Below, one piece after another: positions 10,982-21,719 of a stretch of DNA of 64,000 nt; position 1 is the stretch's first letter, and every line of letters begins with the position of its first letter. The DNA is taken from positions 744,001 through 808,000 of the forward strand of contig LATX02000001.1 in the NCBI GenBank assembly GCA_001466705.2. Reading direction: 5' to 3'. Origin of the DNA: Moniliophthora roreri (Eukaryota > Basidiomycota > Agaricomycetes > Agaricales > Marasmiaceae). The notes beneath the pieces were generated by a model. That model saw nothing but the letters and a program-made list of their open reading frames with translations. It was not told where the DNA came from and did not search any database. Made by a program: the position numbers and the translations under genes.

Positions 10982-13868
10982 TCAGTACTCTTCGACCTCG
11001 GACAAACTGGCATATTCTGAATCTGCATCCGTCCCTGTCGCAGTACGCCGTCTGCTTCCCTCTCCTTCCCTACGAGGAGTGTCCTCATCACCTACGTCGC
11101 CATCCTCGACGTCGTCATCGTCTTCCTGATACTCAGAGACCACCTCCCTCATCGCATATCTCATGATGGGTGTGACTGGCACCAACTTTGGACCGACGAC
11201 TTCCATGAGCGAGGCGTACGGATCGTTATACTGCGACTGAGGGTGATACGTCGACCTCCTCGGATGACGAGATGGTCGTGGAGGATAATCATTAAGATAA
11301 GAATTCGGAGGTGGCGGCTGACGCTGGGATGGCTGGCGCCTTAACGACTCCAACATGGCTTCTCTTTCAGATACCGCTACCATATCCTCATCCGATTCTG
11401 CAGGCGGCGGAGACATGGGCGGAGGAGGCCTTACTCCGAACATCTCTTCCACCGCTGTTGCACTGCTCCCTGCTAGACCCATTCCAATAGGGTCATTCAT
11501 ATACCCTGGAACGCTCCCCGGACGAGAATCTCCAGGACCGTATACGAGTCGGACACCGTCCCCGATGCCCATCGATTCCCGAACCTCGACGTCCTCTGCT
11601 TGGGATTCTTCCCCTTTGATGACCTCTGTCCATCGTAGATCCAATACTCGACCTTTGACCATTCCATCGACGGCCTTCACCCCGAATTCACGGCATAGCA
11701 TGAAGTAGGGTATGTAGTCCACACCAGGCTGCGTAATCCTAGACATTACTTTGAGCAGCTGCATAGCAGTGAACTCTAGTGGCTCGGATGGCGCAAAGGT
11801 AATACTCGCTGCTGAACCGTGTGGGCCGCTGGGATTAGTTATCGGCGAGTAGATGCGGAAACCGGAAGCAGACCGAGATGCCAAGGGTGGCTCGCTGATG
11901 TTGGGCGTCGGCTGAGAATCCTGTTCGAGATGTGGAGCTTGCGAGGAGTGTATGATATGGAGATTGAGCAATGCGTGTGCTTGTAAGAAATGTGAGCTTT
12001 GCTTGACTGCATCGGTGTTCGTCAATCTTTTGAATGTCAGGAGGAAGGTGCAAGATACATACTCTCCAGATTTCCGTTCGAGTTTACTGGGCACACATTC
12101 AGCAGCGCATAGAAACGCAGATGACTTGAACGTACCATAATCTGCAACATAATCCTGCCAATGAACCAACTTTCCACCAAACGCTTCATAGAGCCTCTCG
12201 AAGCTCAATCCGGGTCGTAAATCATCCGGCACAGTAGGAATGATCCGTTCCCGGAAGAAGGCCCGAGTTTCGGATTTCGAGCAGTCGCCAATAGTGATGA
12301 TCTACAGAACATTTCAGTGAAGGGACCTCTATGGGAAGAAAGAGAGACACACCTTGCAGTGTTGCATGACATTCAACTGCCTCAACCAGGTATGGTAGAA
12401 CGGGTCGCTGGTGGCATGGATGACATGACACAGTCTATCCTGTTTAGTAAGGACGAGGAATGTACTGAGCAAGCAATTCATTGCTTCCGCCGACTGGATC
12501 AGCGCTGGGCTAAAGGGAATTGGTCAGTTGACATATAGTACCGCATCATAACCGTAGAGCCTACAGCTTGTGAGCTTCATCGAAGAAGATGACCTGAAGA
12601 GCTTGGAATTCAGCGAACCAACGATTTGAAAAGGGGGCTCAACACTTACAGGCATCTTCTTTTCATATCTCCTTTCTTCTCCGCGATCCGGATTCGCGTT
12701 TCCGTTTGCCTGCTGTTCATGCGTCGCCCGCCCTTCATTCTTATTCCGATCACCTCTCATGAGCTTGCGAAATCGCCATTTCTTTTTGGGATGTGCATCA
12801 TTTGTGTTGACATGAGTTCGATCAGAGTTGGCATCCGAGTCTTCCCTGCGATTCCGACCCTCACTCGTGTTGGGTTTGAACTCGCGATATTTCAAAAGTG
12901 AACTCTATTCAGTGCGCACAATCAGTCACGGATAACGAAAGATGATGTGGCATGCTCACCTGAAAGAGCTCCATCAGCCGTGCGATGTCACTGGTCTTGA
13001 CCCGCTGGATGCCAGAGTCGGGCGGTGAATCTTGAAGGCGCCTTTCGACGTTAAGTCGATCATGCTGGAGATCAAAATTAAGGACATGCTGCATCATGGT
13101 TGTCCGGCGTAAGCCCGGGTCCGCACCTTGAAACTCCAGGATTCCTTCTCAAACTCTTCAAAGCCCTCTTGCTTGGATATCTCCTCGAAATATTGCTCCA
13201 TCTGCTGACTTAAGCTAGTATATAAACTTGCAAGGTCGGCAAAGCCTGCTATCCGCAGGTCGAAGTGTAGGACATGATATTTATCTCGACAGAGGACCTC
13301 CCGAAGTAAGGCTGTCTGAGGGCGTACGGGTTGAGAAAGCGGGAAAGGTACAGGCAAATATTGATCCATACCTTTCCTACCGAGCTAGCACCGAATAAGA
13401 CGGTGAAATTAGGTTCACCAGAGTCCAGCACTCTCTCTATAGCCTTGAGCTCCGCGTTTCGAGGATGAAAGTCGGGAAGAGGAGAAAAAGTGTGTTTCGG
13501 CCTTATTTGAGCACGTTCGCGAGTCTCGTTGATTTCTCGCCGTGCTTCTTCTAATAATCGCTTCGATTCAGCCAAGGAGCGTACAGTTTCTGCTGGCTTA
13601 GCGAGAGAAGATCAGTCAGATAAAATAAAATAAATAATGAAAAAAGTGGCCAGCCGAAACTCACATTCGTCAAGACTCCGATAATTTCACTCATCCCAAA
13701 GAAATTCCTCCGCCTAATGTCGGGTTGAATATAGGACGCTCTCCGTCGAGGAATATTCGTCCGAAACAGCCAGTGCATAGAACCGATGGCGGCGTGTCTG
13801 TTGGTAGGTTGGGAAGGTGCTTTTCGCAGTCTCGGATGATTGCCGTTAGTCCTGCTCACGGATGACAT
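10982..13868 (-). CDS. P-loop ATPase (AAA / ATPase_2-like), probably mitochondrial, with long low-complexity insert
   Basis: Multi-exon minus-strand gene starting at ATG 13868. The N-terminus is rich in Arg and Ser with few acids (RRRASYIQPDIRRR), resembling a mitochondrial presequence, and is followed by a helical Glu/Arg-rich segment. Walker A is GASSVGK-T, split by an intron at 13370-13320. Walker B is VIFFDEAHKL (about 12570-12600), which looks like an archaeal-type/STAND ATPase fold. Between them lies a polar, repeat-poor insert of about 90 residues rich in N, R, E and K (about 12660-12890). Downstream of Walker B is the sensor-like stretch VIHATSDPFYHTWL. The C-terminal 200 residues are disordered: proline-rich, then an acidic run (EYQEDDDDVEDGDVGDED). 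Precise function is not recognised; the call rests on the nucleotide-binding motifs. Convergent with the helicase, with 166 bp between stops. Confidence 0.7.
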
Positions 13869-14593
13869 GTGTTTCCTTGATAATACTCAAGAATCAGTAA
13901 AACAACCCGACGACTGAGATAGAGGTCGAGATGAAGGGGGAATGTAGGGTGGATAATCGCTAAAGGCGTACATATAGACTTGATCCACGCCTCTTCCTCG
14001 CGTTACAGAGTACGCCGGCATGTGTGCTGGCCCTGTCGGTATATTGAGAACACGTTGTATCATCCTGGGCGATCAGAAAAGCCTGTTGGCTTAGCGCTGC
14101 AGCACAGTCCTAGTGATGCAATGTTGAAAATGGACTGAGACGTGGAAGCAGACAAACAGGATGGTTTGCAGAACAGCACAGCTGGCCTGACAGCAAAAAC
14201 CAACGTCATGGTAAGAATACAAGCGCGCAAGGCACGTCGGTCGCGCGTTCACGTGATGTTTTGTTTGCATACTGTACTTGGGCGCTAAGAAGTGGTATTG
14301 TTCTGCACTCTGGCTTACGACACAATACCAGCAGCTGCTGCATTGTTCATCAAGTATTAAAATGTCGGGAAATATTCAGTTCCCTCATCATCCAGTCCTT
14401 CTCTGCAGTCTCACGTCTCTCAGCACCCTTCTCTCTGTTATCTGCCCAGTACGATCCGTTTTATTCACGTTTTTGTGAGTTATCAACACTCTGCTTATTT
14501 CTGCTAATATCTGAACTGGCTCCTATAGCTCTCACGTCTCATACCTTTCCACGCTGTGCGAATATTAGAACGAATCCAAATCCTAGAGCAATC
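13869..14593. promoter_or_regulatory. Divergent intergenic region with an E-box and a 5'-UTR intron
   Basis: 725 bp between the start codons of the P-loop ATPase (-) and the Ser-rich protein (+). It contains TCACGTGA at 14249-14256 and a likely 5'-UTR intron of the right-hand gene (14475 GTGAGT to 14528 TATAG). The frame stays open upstream of 14594, but the intron signals and the Ser/Leu-rich composition suggest leader rather than protein. Confidence 0.5.
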
Positions 14594-15634
14594 ATGGCCG
14601 TGTCACCCATCACCAGTACCAGCTCTGCAACCGCTACCGTCATTGCTCTTATCGAGTATTTGACCAAGCCTCTCTCCAAGGGACAGTATCCTTTGGCAAC
14701 CATAAGTACCCTCAAGTCAACCCTCTTCTCCCACTTCGCGTATCTCTTATCCACGGGAACGCTAGCTCCCTTCACCATCATCCTATCCTCGCTCACGCTT
14801 CCGCCTGCTCCGATTCTTGCAGCATGCATGTCCACTGGTATCAACTGGGTCGACTGGATCAACTTGATAGCAGATGGCAAAGGCGGCGTGTTGCTCTTTG
14901 TCATGCAAGGATGCATACGAGTCAAAGTTGGAGAACAAGGCGAGGCAAAGGCAGTCTGGACAGACGACTATGAGCCTGTCGACAAGAAGGTCGTAGGCAT
15001 CTCCAAGATGAGCTTGTCCAACGATCAGTCACCGATGACCACCAAGCTCAACACACTATTGGCGTCTGTTCGTTCCCGTCGTCAGCCTTCGGGCGAACAC
15101 AGGCCCATCCAAGTCCCTACCCTCCCTCAAATCAACACTAACAATGACGAAGGCGTCGACGTTGACTCTGACAACGAGTCCACATCCTCTGCGGAATCCT
15201 CCGTTCAATTCGCTTTCTCATCGGACGGAGAGACGTCCTCTACCGTTTCGTCTGCCGCATCCTCACCTGCACTAATCAAGGTCGACCTTCCTTGCGAGGA
15301 AGAGAAGCCTTACGTCCCTCCACCCACCAAGTACCGTCCTCCTTTCCGTGCACAAACCGCTCAGACCTCGTCCCGTCCCAAGCTCGACACCTCCAAGACT
15401 ACTGTTACTCGGTACATGTACGAAGGTGGCCAGACTAGTGTCATCACCGGTGGCGTTATGCTCGGTTCCTCCAATGCCACTCCCAAGAAGACCTGGAAGC
15501 CCAGGACCACCACACCAGATTCTCCACACCGCCCTGCAATGAGGAAGCGCTCCGATGGGCGTGCCAAGATCCTTTTGGGACCAGATGCCGACGCTGACGA
15601 TGACTGGCGTCGTCGTCACAGCGCTAGAGTCTAA
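14594..15634 (+). CDS. Ser-rich fungal protein with an N-terminal domain possibly related to BTG/Tob (anti-proliferative)
   Basis: Single-exon protein of about 346 residues. Residues 1-135 form a hydrophobic, folded-looking domain: it begins MAVSPIT, continues through LIEYLTKPLSKGQYPLATI, and ends in a stretch with LPPAPILAACMSTGINWVDWI and a CIRVKVG strand. The P-x-x-x-AAC...W-x-DWI pattern resembles small basidiomycete proteins annotated as BTG1-like anti-proliferative proteins, but I cannot confirm the family by eye. Residues 150-345 are disordered: Ser/Asp-rich (DSDNESTSSAESS) and then Pro/Arg/Thr-rich with a basic tail. ATG 14594 was preferred over the upstream open frame because the latter crosses a well-formed intron. 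The strong pyrimidine-rich 3' flank fits an expressed gene. If it is a BTG-like protein it would act with Caf1/Ccr4 deadenylases; that is inference. Confidence 0.55.
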   Translation: MAVSPITSTSSATATVIALIEYLTKPLSKGQYPLATISTLKSTLFSHFAYLLSTGTLAPFTIILSSLTLPPAPILAACMSTGINWVDWINLIADGKGGVLLFVMQGCIRVKVGEQGEAKAVWTDDYEPVDKKVVGISKMSLSNDQSPMTTKLNTLLASVRSRRQPSGEHRPIQVPTLPQINTNNDEGVDVDSDNESTSSAESSVQFAFSSDGETSSTVSSAASSPALIKVDLPCEEEKPYVPPPTKYRPPFRAQTAQTSSRPKLDTSKTTVTRYMYEGGQTSVITGGVMLGSSNATPKKTWKPRTTTPDSPHRPAMRKRSDGRAKILLGPDADADDDWRRRHSARV

Positions 15635-16528
15635 ATGTCTGCTGCCTTACTTCCTTTCATCTTCTTCGCCTCATTGACGAACAAACACATTGACATGACG
15701 ATCACAACTACATACTGTATCATTTGTATTTTTCGCTGATTCTTTGCTCTCATCTTGCTATCTCTGTCAAACTGTATCGGTATAACTCTCTTTTCTTGTT
15801 CATCGTCTACTTATTCTTGTATAGCTCACTAACGCCTTCTACCGGCACATGCAGGTCCTGCTCTCTTACATTTACATCATTGTTTCAGTTCGGTACAAGC
15901 ACATAAAAACACCATTTTCAGACTCTTCCACATAATTCCACAGCATTATCCAGGACGGTATCATCTCATTGGAGGTTACAGCTTCACATTAGAAGACCTT
16001 GCCTCCCAATACATGGAAAAGACAAGTTGCAGAGGAACCATTCCTTCCCCCATGTTGCGCTCGTCATCTCACAAGGGGCTATCGCGCTGTTGTTTACCAG
16101 GACCCAAAGCCACAGCCGGATATCATGTTTTGTTGATTATCGAATCGGAGAGGGTCGCTTGGAAGTGAGACTACCGATCAGAGACGAAGTTGGCCGCGAA
16201 ATTTGGACTACCAACGGATCCTTGCCCTCGTACCGGACGGTGTATGATCCCTCAACAGCAAGTTACTCTGCAAGTACTAGCAATGAACACCCTCTCCTTA
16301 GATTGCCTCCCCGTGTCCGAGAACTACCCGAGTGGCATGTTACCCCTGCAGCGCCATTGGAGCAAATGACAACGTCAGACCGTGACCCTCTCCATATATG
16401 ATTTACTCATACGACCACACTATTGTTCATAAATGTCTCCCATGTACACTTGTAGTAATTGCAATACAGATAACTTGTCACTCCACCCTTCTACTTTCTG
16501 CAGAAAGGTCCTTGCGGGTTCGGCGGCT
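15635..16528. other. Intergenic stretch with one weak open frame
   Basis: About 0.9 kb of pyrimidine-rich sequence after the Ser-rich gene. An open frame on the plus strand runs to a TGA at 16399-16401 and reads protein-like from about 16120 (for example RLEVRLPIRDEVGREIW). It lacks an in-frame ATG near its left end and has no clear upstream exon. It could be the last exon of a small gene or a decayed copy. I cannot assign it. Confidence 0.3.
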
Positions 16529-16795
16529 CTAAAACGACAAGATCCCTTGGGTGAATTTTAGGCCTCCCTCGGTGCTTTTCAAATGATATACCGGATGTAA
16601 CGCCTTTGCCCACTCCTCAGGCACGACAGGACCGATTTGGTTTATCTCGGCAGATCGTACTCTGCCAGTACCATAGTCCCTACGAGATACCTCAAGTAGA
16701 ATGGTTGTTTCCTAGAACGGCAGTGATCTACGTGACGATACCTAAGAATCGGAACTAGAGACGGCAAAAGTGGAGGGCATGATTAATCCGCTCAT
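16529..16795 (-). CDS. Candidate 71-residue protein, two exons, function unknown
   Basis: Minus-strand exon 16763-16795 (ATG, 11 codons) joins exon 16529-16711 (60 codons plus TAG) across a 51-nt gap with GT...TTCTAG ends, giving 71 residues. The second exon has protein-like composition and no internal stop: ETTILLEVSRRDYGTG..., PVVPEEWAKALHPVYH, and a C-terminal GGLKFTQGILSF. There is no signal peptide or membrane segment. The donor GTCTCT is weak, and exon 1 could be different from what I propose. I do not recognise the family. It stands alone in a 1.85-kb gene-poor stretch, which makes a real small gene or the 3' remnant of a longer one equally possible. Confidence 0.4.
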
Positions 16796-17487
16796 TCCCT
16801 CCCTGGTCGTCTCGCTGGTAGAAAGTCGTCAAACCGGCTACGATTGAGGATTAGCCTGACTCATTGGTCTGCAGCAGCAGAGTTGGATTCGGTTGTTTGC
16901 TGGTTTGAATCAGTTTGGGTCGTGGACTGGGGAGCTTGACGAACGTGAAGAACAAAAACGGAGATATGGGGTGTACCCAAGGAAGTATACATCCTGCGGA
17001 CGCCGGAGAATGGTGAGGTCTTTGGTGAATAAATAGTAAAAATGGAGTACATAAGAGTCAGTGAGATAAAATCATTGGGATTACTCCGCGTGCCAGTTTG
17101 GTAACCGTACAGTCAATCTTGACCTCAAATCACCATGTCCATCGCGCGAAACATCGGCTCTATGACTCAGCCTACCTGGTAGTTTGAATTGATTCACCTC
17201 TGACTCGCTCGACCTTGACGGGACGCAAAGGTACTCTTTACGTCTTCGATAAGCACCGCACATCGTTAGGCGAAGGAAGGGACCTTGAATTCTGCCGTTT
17301 TGGAGCGACGGTCGCATCTCAATCGGATTCGAATTGCCTACTATATTCACGAACCAGGGATTTCCTCTCGGAGCGCACAAAGCAATACCTTATATGTTTT
17401 GTTGGCGACTAAGAATACTACCTTGCCAGCTGCTATATAGAGTCGAAATGAAGGCTCCAAATCTCCCATCGCTCCCAACTAGCAAAG
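16796..17487. other. Intergenic region upstream of the asparagine synthetase gene
   Basis: About 0.7 kb. Short open frames occur on both strands but none has a recognisable domain or convincing splice sites. It presumably carries the promoter and leader of the gene starting at 17488, whose ATG is preceded by a 5' flank without E-boxes. Confidence 0.5.
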
Positions 17488-19924
17488 ATGTGCGGCATCA
17501 TCGCTATAAGGTCCATCTCCTCCAGTGTTATTCAAGTCTCGTTCGACGAACTCGCAAAGCAACTCAAAGCTTCCATTGCCACAATCAACCACAGAGGTCC
17601 TGATTCTTCAGGCATCCATGTTTCCAGTGATGATTACCTTGGTATGTGGCTTTCTACGAGAAACCAGAGGGTTACACTCACAATGTTTCTGCCCGCATCG
17701 CAGGCCTTGGGCATGCTCGACTATCTATCATTGACCTCGAGGGTGGGCAGCAACCACTGCATGATGAGGACCAGCTCATCCACGCTGTAGTCAATGGTGA
17801 ATTCTACGATTATGATCGTATCCGGGAGGATTTGGTGCAAAGAGGCTGTCATTTCCAATCCCATGTCGATTCAGAGCTGGTCATTCATCTGTAGGTAACC
17901 CGATAACGCGGAGTCCAGCAGGGTACTGAAACGACGGATTCCCCTCAGATACAAAGTATACGGCCAAAATTTCATTCATCACCTTCGTGGAGAATTCGCG
18001 TTTGTTCTCTACGACGAAACTCGCCAGCTGCTCTTCGCTGCCAGAGATCGCTTTGGAATCAAGCCGCTCTATTATACAGTATTCGACGGAAAGCTTATGA
18101 TTGCGAGTGAGATGAAAGCATTTGTTCCATTTGGGTGGAAACCGGAGTGGGATATAGAAAGTATTGTGCAAATGGGCGACTACAATGACAACCGAACTGT
18201 CTTTAAAGGCGTTCATAAGGTGGGAAATCAGGCCTTATTTGATAGACGTAGTCGCTGATCGAGTACCTTCTTTTAGATGCCTCCTGGCCATCTAATGACT
18301 TGTACGCGTGGAGGATATATCGAGATTCGGACATACTGGGATCAGATGTATGCTCCTTCGGGAGTCGTTGAGACGCGTTCCATTGAAGAAATGGTCGAGG
18401 GTGTTCGAGCCCGTCTCGTTGATGCTGTCAGGGCTCGTTTACGTTCGGACGTACCCTTGGCGGTCTCGTTGAGCGGCGGCATCGACAGTGCAGCCGTGGC
18501 TGGAATCGCCACTTCGTTGATCAGAGAAAGAGATCCGGAAGCAAAGTTGGCTACTTTCACCTTGGCTTTTCCAGGCAGGATTTCCAAGATCCTGGCTTTT
18601 GGCCGCCTTACTTACTACATTTCTAGGCAGGGAAGATGTAGACGAAGGTCCAATTGCGAAGCGTATGGCGGAATCTATCGGTGCGATAGTTCATATGGTG
18701 ATGCCAACCGAAGAAGATCTGGTTTGTGCATTCCAGAAGGTTGTGTATCATGCGGAGCAGCCCGTCACAAGTCTTCATGGTGCAGGGAAGCTTATTCTCT
18801 CAGAGCACTATCGTCGGCACGGCTATAAAGTCACGCTGTCCGGAGAGGGATCCGACGAGGTTTTCTGTGGCTATGCCTTCCTCATGCCAGATTTTCTTCG
18901 TATGAGAGACTTCACCGCACGTACTTTGGACATTAAGCAACCAGATGACGCAGAACGCGTTGCCGCTCTAGCTAAATGTGAGGCACGACGTCCTCGTCAG
19001 GACCACAGTTCCCTCGCCGAAATGTCTTTTTCTGATAGTCAAGTCGGACGCTCTATGCTAGGAGGGATCAGCACTCACAGAAGTTTTGCATCGTGGAGTT
19101 TGTTTGATTCCGTATTCAGCGCCGCTGCCTTGAATCAAGTTGCATTTCGCGATCGCTGCTTGATAGCTGCGGAGGGTTTGTCTCCAGTAGCAAGGGACAG
19201 AATGAGTTCTGGTCAATGGCATCCGCTACATTCGGCATTGGTATTTTACTTCTTCCGTGTTTGGTTTTCAAGTCTAACTTACCGTTTTGCTCTAGTACGC
19301 ATGGACCAAGACCGGATTCACAAACCTCCTTCTGAATAGTGCCGGCGACCGCTCTGACATGGCCAACTCCATCGAGAACCGCACACCGTTTCTGGATCAC
19401 ATTCTTGTTGACTATGTCAACCTTCTACCCCCGTATTTATTTTTCCTTTTGATTCGCATCTTGAGCCTGACAGGTTCGTCCATAGATCCGTCAAGATCAT
19501 GCCGGCCCTTCAGGATGAAGGGCATGCCACTGAGGATACCTCTACATCGCGTAAATGGAAGTTCACTGAGAAATGGGTTTTACGAGAAGCCGTAAAACCC
19601 TTCGTGACTGCCGAGATTTACAACCGGACGAAGGTACAATACAATGCGCCCATTTCGCAGCCCACCAGGGAGTCTCAGTCTGACACTAAATTCTCCCTGT
19701 CTCCGCTGCAAGCAATGTTGAAAGCGAAGCTTACCAAGGGATCCGTTGAGAATCTGGGATGGGCAAATTGGAACCACATCGAAGCCACATTGCAGGCATA
19801 CTTGAATTCTCCTGTCTGTCCAGCAGATGGTGGTCTGGACAAACGTGCTAGAATTCTCCTCTCGATGGCCAGTTTCGTGATTTTGCAGGACCGCTTCAAT
19901 GTTCCGAAGGCGACCTTTACATGA
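17488..19924 (+). CDS. Asparagine synthetase, glutamine-hydrolysing (AsnB type, multi-exon)
   Basis: Makes asparagine from aspartate, ATP and glutamine-derived ammonia. The N-terminal glutaminase starts MCGIIAI, so Cys2 is the nucleophile and the start is fixed by it. Further class-II amidotransferase motifs are NHRGPDSSG, LGHARLSIIDL..GQQP, VNGEFYDY, HVDSELV, RGEFAFVLYD and ARDRFGIKPLYY. The synthetase half has the PP-loop SLSGGIDS (near 18465), then SGEGSDEVFCGY and NRTPFLDH. Length is about 700 residues, longer than yeast Asn1/Asn2 (about 570) and closer to the larger fungal AsnB-like paralogs. About six introns; 17642-17702 restores GLGHARL. Intron 18575-18626 appears to use a GC donor. 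Convergent with the carnitine carrier, with only 73 bp between the stops. Whether it is the housekeeping enzyme or a second paralog cannot be told here. Confidence 0.9.
18575..18626 (+). other. GC-AG intron in the asparagine synthetase gene
   Basis: The exon end TTTCCAG is followed by GCAGGA and the next exon by GCAGGGAAG, with acceptor TTTCTAG after a CTTACTTAC branch-point-like run. Splicing out 52 nt restores LAFPG-REDVDEGP, which is the usual order after the PP-loop. No GT occurs where a donor is needed. The GCAGG repeated at both junctions leaves the exact site formally ambiguous, but only this placement gives an AG acceptor. Confidence 0.65.
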
Positions 19925-19997
19925 TACTCATTTGTCCTCGCTAGTTGAAACATTCATTAAAATTGTGTCAACTGCGTCGTAGTACAGGGATTATGTT

Positions 19998-21403
19998 CTA
20001 GAGTATCGAATCTAACAACTTTCTTGATGCTTCGACCCCGAGCTATTAGAGCATGTTAGAGTGGTTTGGAGTGAGTGAAGAATGGTGACTTACGAAGGTC
20101 GCAGCGTTCGCGGGGAAAGCCTGTTATTGGGGAGCTCATCAGATACAGAGCCTGAGACGACAGGAAGATTTGCTTACTCGTGCCATAGCAGGTCCAAGGC
20201 CTTTCCATAATGCTCCGACGCCATCCGCGGCAATCGTCTTCCTTGCACAATCCATGAAGCCAGAGTATGTTCCAGTTGGTGCCGATTGTATTCTGGATTT
20301 TATAACCTATGAAGAAGTATCATGAGTTTTGTACGCTGAGTTTGACAGGTCTTCTAACTGACATCTGGGGGAATCACCAACGCCCACATAGCGACACCTG
20401 CCATGCCACCAGCGAAAATGACGGCATTCAAGTTCAAGTCTGAAGGTGAAGAGCCGGCAGGTGTAAGGGTCTTCTTGGTGACTTCATATGTAGCAAAGTA
20501 ACTGAGGCGCACTCGATTAGCACTGCAACACAATTAGCAGGAGACAGACTCACGCTGCACTACCAGGACCATCTCTCATCAAAGTCGCACCAGAACCTCG
20601 GAAGATACTCTTCATACCACCCTCTTTGTATAGATGCTTCATGACATCCAGCACACCCTTGTACTTCTGTTCCGAGCCGCCTTGCCCTTGAACCTACGAA
20701 AAATACCATTTTCAGTAACTCCCGGCTTTTTCGTCCGAGTCAATTCGCACCTGCAAAAGCACCTTGGCCCTTTCCACGGGCGCTGTGATGGCGGTCGTCG
20801 GAACTGCAGATAAGAACCCAGCCAGGGCCAATTCAGCGGTCGATAGCGATTTACTCTCTCGCTTCGGCGTTAATGCGTATATTAGCTGCTTGGACGCGTC
20901 GTAGGCCTGTATGTGGTCATAGAAGGTACAGTCAGGCTTGAGCACGGGTTGTCTTGGCTGAGGAAAAGACACCTTACCCAGAATGATACGGCGAATATCG
21001 GCGTTACACCAAGGAGAGGAGGGACAATGCCACGGTACATTCTGTGCGGAGATAAAGGCAGAGAGTGTAAGCACAATATTTTCGCGTTATTGTTGGTTGG
21101 AGACTTGCCCAGAAACACCATCCCGAGCCAAAGCCTTCTTCACGACATCGAGAGCACCGGTGTACGTCCCGGGAGGTGCGGTTTGTAGTCTTGTTTTTGT
21201 GAGATCGAATGGATGACCTGGGGAAGGAATATGGAACCTTAATTCGACGAGGTCATGGATCCGTCAAAACCCGAGGATGACACACCAACTAGAACGGCGC
21301 ACACGCCTCCAAAGCCTCCAGCGACGAAAGCCTTGACGTTCTCTGCAGCAACGTTTGCCGTCTTCTGGGCCACTGCTGGTGTCTCCAATTCCTTGCTCTG
21401 CAT
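19998..21403 (-). CDS. CRC1: Mitochondrial carnitine/acylcarnitine carrier (SLC25, Crc1-like, multi-exon)
   Basis: Inner-membrane exchanger that brings acylcarnitine into mitochondria for fatty-acid use. The three SLC25 repeats are visible. Repeat 1 has [12 protein letters not shown] joined to [11 protein letters not shown] after an intron, then [20 protein letters not shown]. Repeat 2 has [20 protein letters not shown], then YKGV and [14 protein letters not shown]. Repeat 3 has [23 protein letters not shown], then [28 protein letters not shown]. The Crc1-specific FAVSFW and [12 protein letters not shown] strings support the carnitine subgroup over other carriers. Start ATG 21403 (MQSKELETP) was preferred to an upstream in-frame ATG at 21454, because the latter adds a Pro-rich stretch unlike the family. 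The stop is at 19998-20000. About six introns, about 300 residues. Immediately downstream of the FAS1 gene on the same strand. Confidence 0.9.
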
Positions 21404-21719
21404 TGGATGATTGAGAGGGTGAGATGAACCTGGGGTAAGGATCAGACGTACCATCTAGATCTGGGTGGTGAGGGACTAAGAAGGCTAAGCCTGCCAGAGA
21501 GGATCATTTGTAGCAACAAGCGTATTTGTGTACGTTTTCCCGAATGTACCGGTTTTCATATGATTTCGTCGTATGATTAGCTATACCAAAGCTATACATC
21601 CGAAGCAGCTCGGGAATCACAGCAGAAGTCCAGTCAAGACTTAAAAGTGTACGGGACGTATATACTTCAAAAAATACTATGTGTCTACTATACAGTGTCT
21701 AAATACAAGAAAATACAGT
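21404..21719. promoter_or_regulatory. Gap between the FAS1 and carnitine carrier genes
   Basis: 316 bp containing the presumed promoter of the carrier and the 3' end of the FAS1 gene on the same strand. It contains no further recognisable feature. Confidence 0.4.

Noticed and set aside
14261..14593. In-frame upstream extension of the Ser-rich protein
   Set aside because: The extension crosses a well-formed GTGAGT...TATAG intron and has leader-like composition.
16027..16401. 124-codon open frame on the plus strand
   Set aside because: The apparent start is TTG, not ATG, and no upstream exon or domain supports it; kept only as a weak frame in the intergenic entry.
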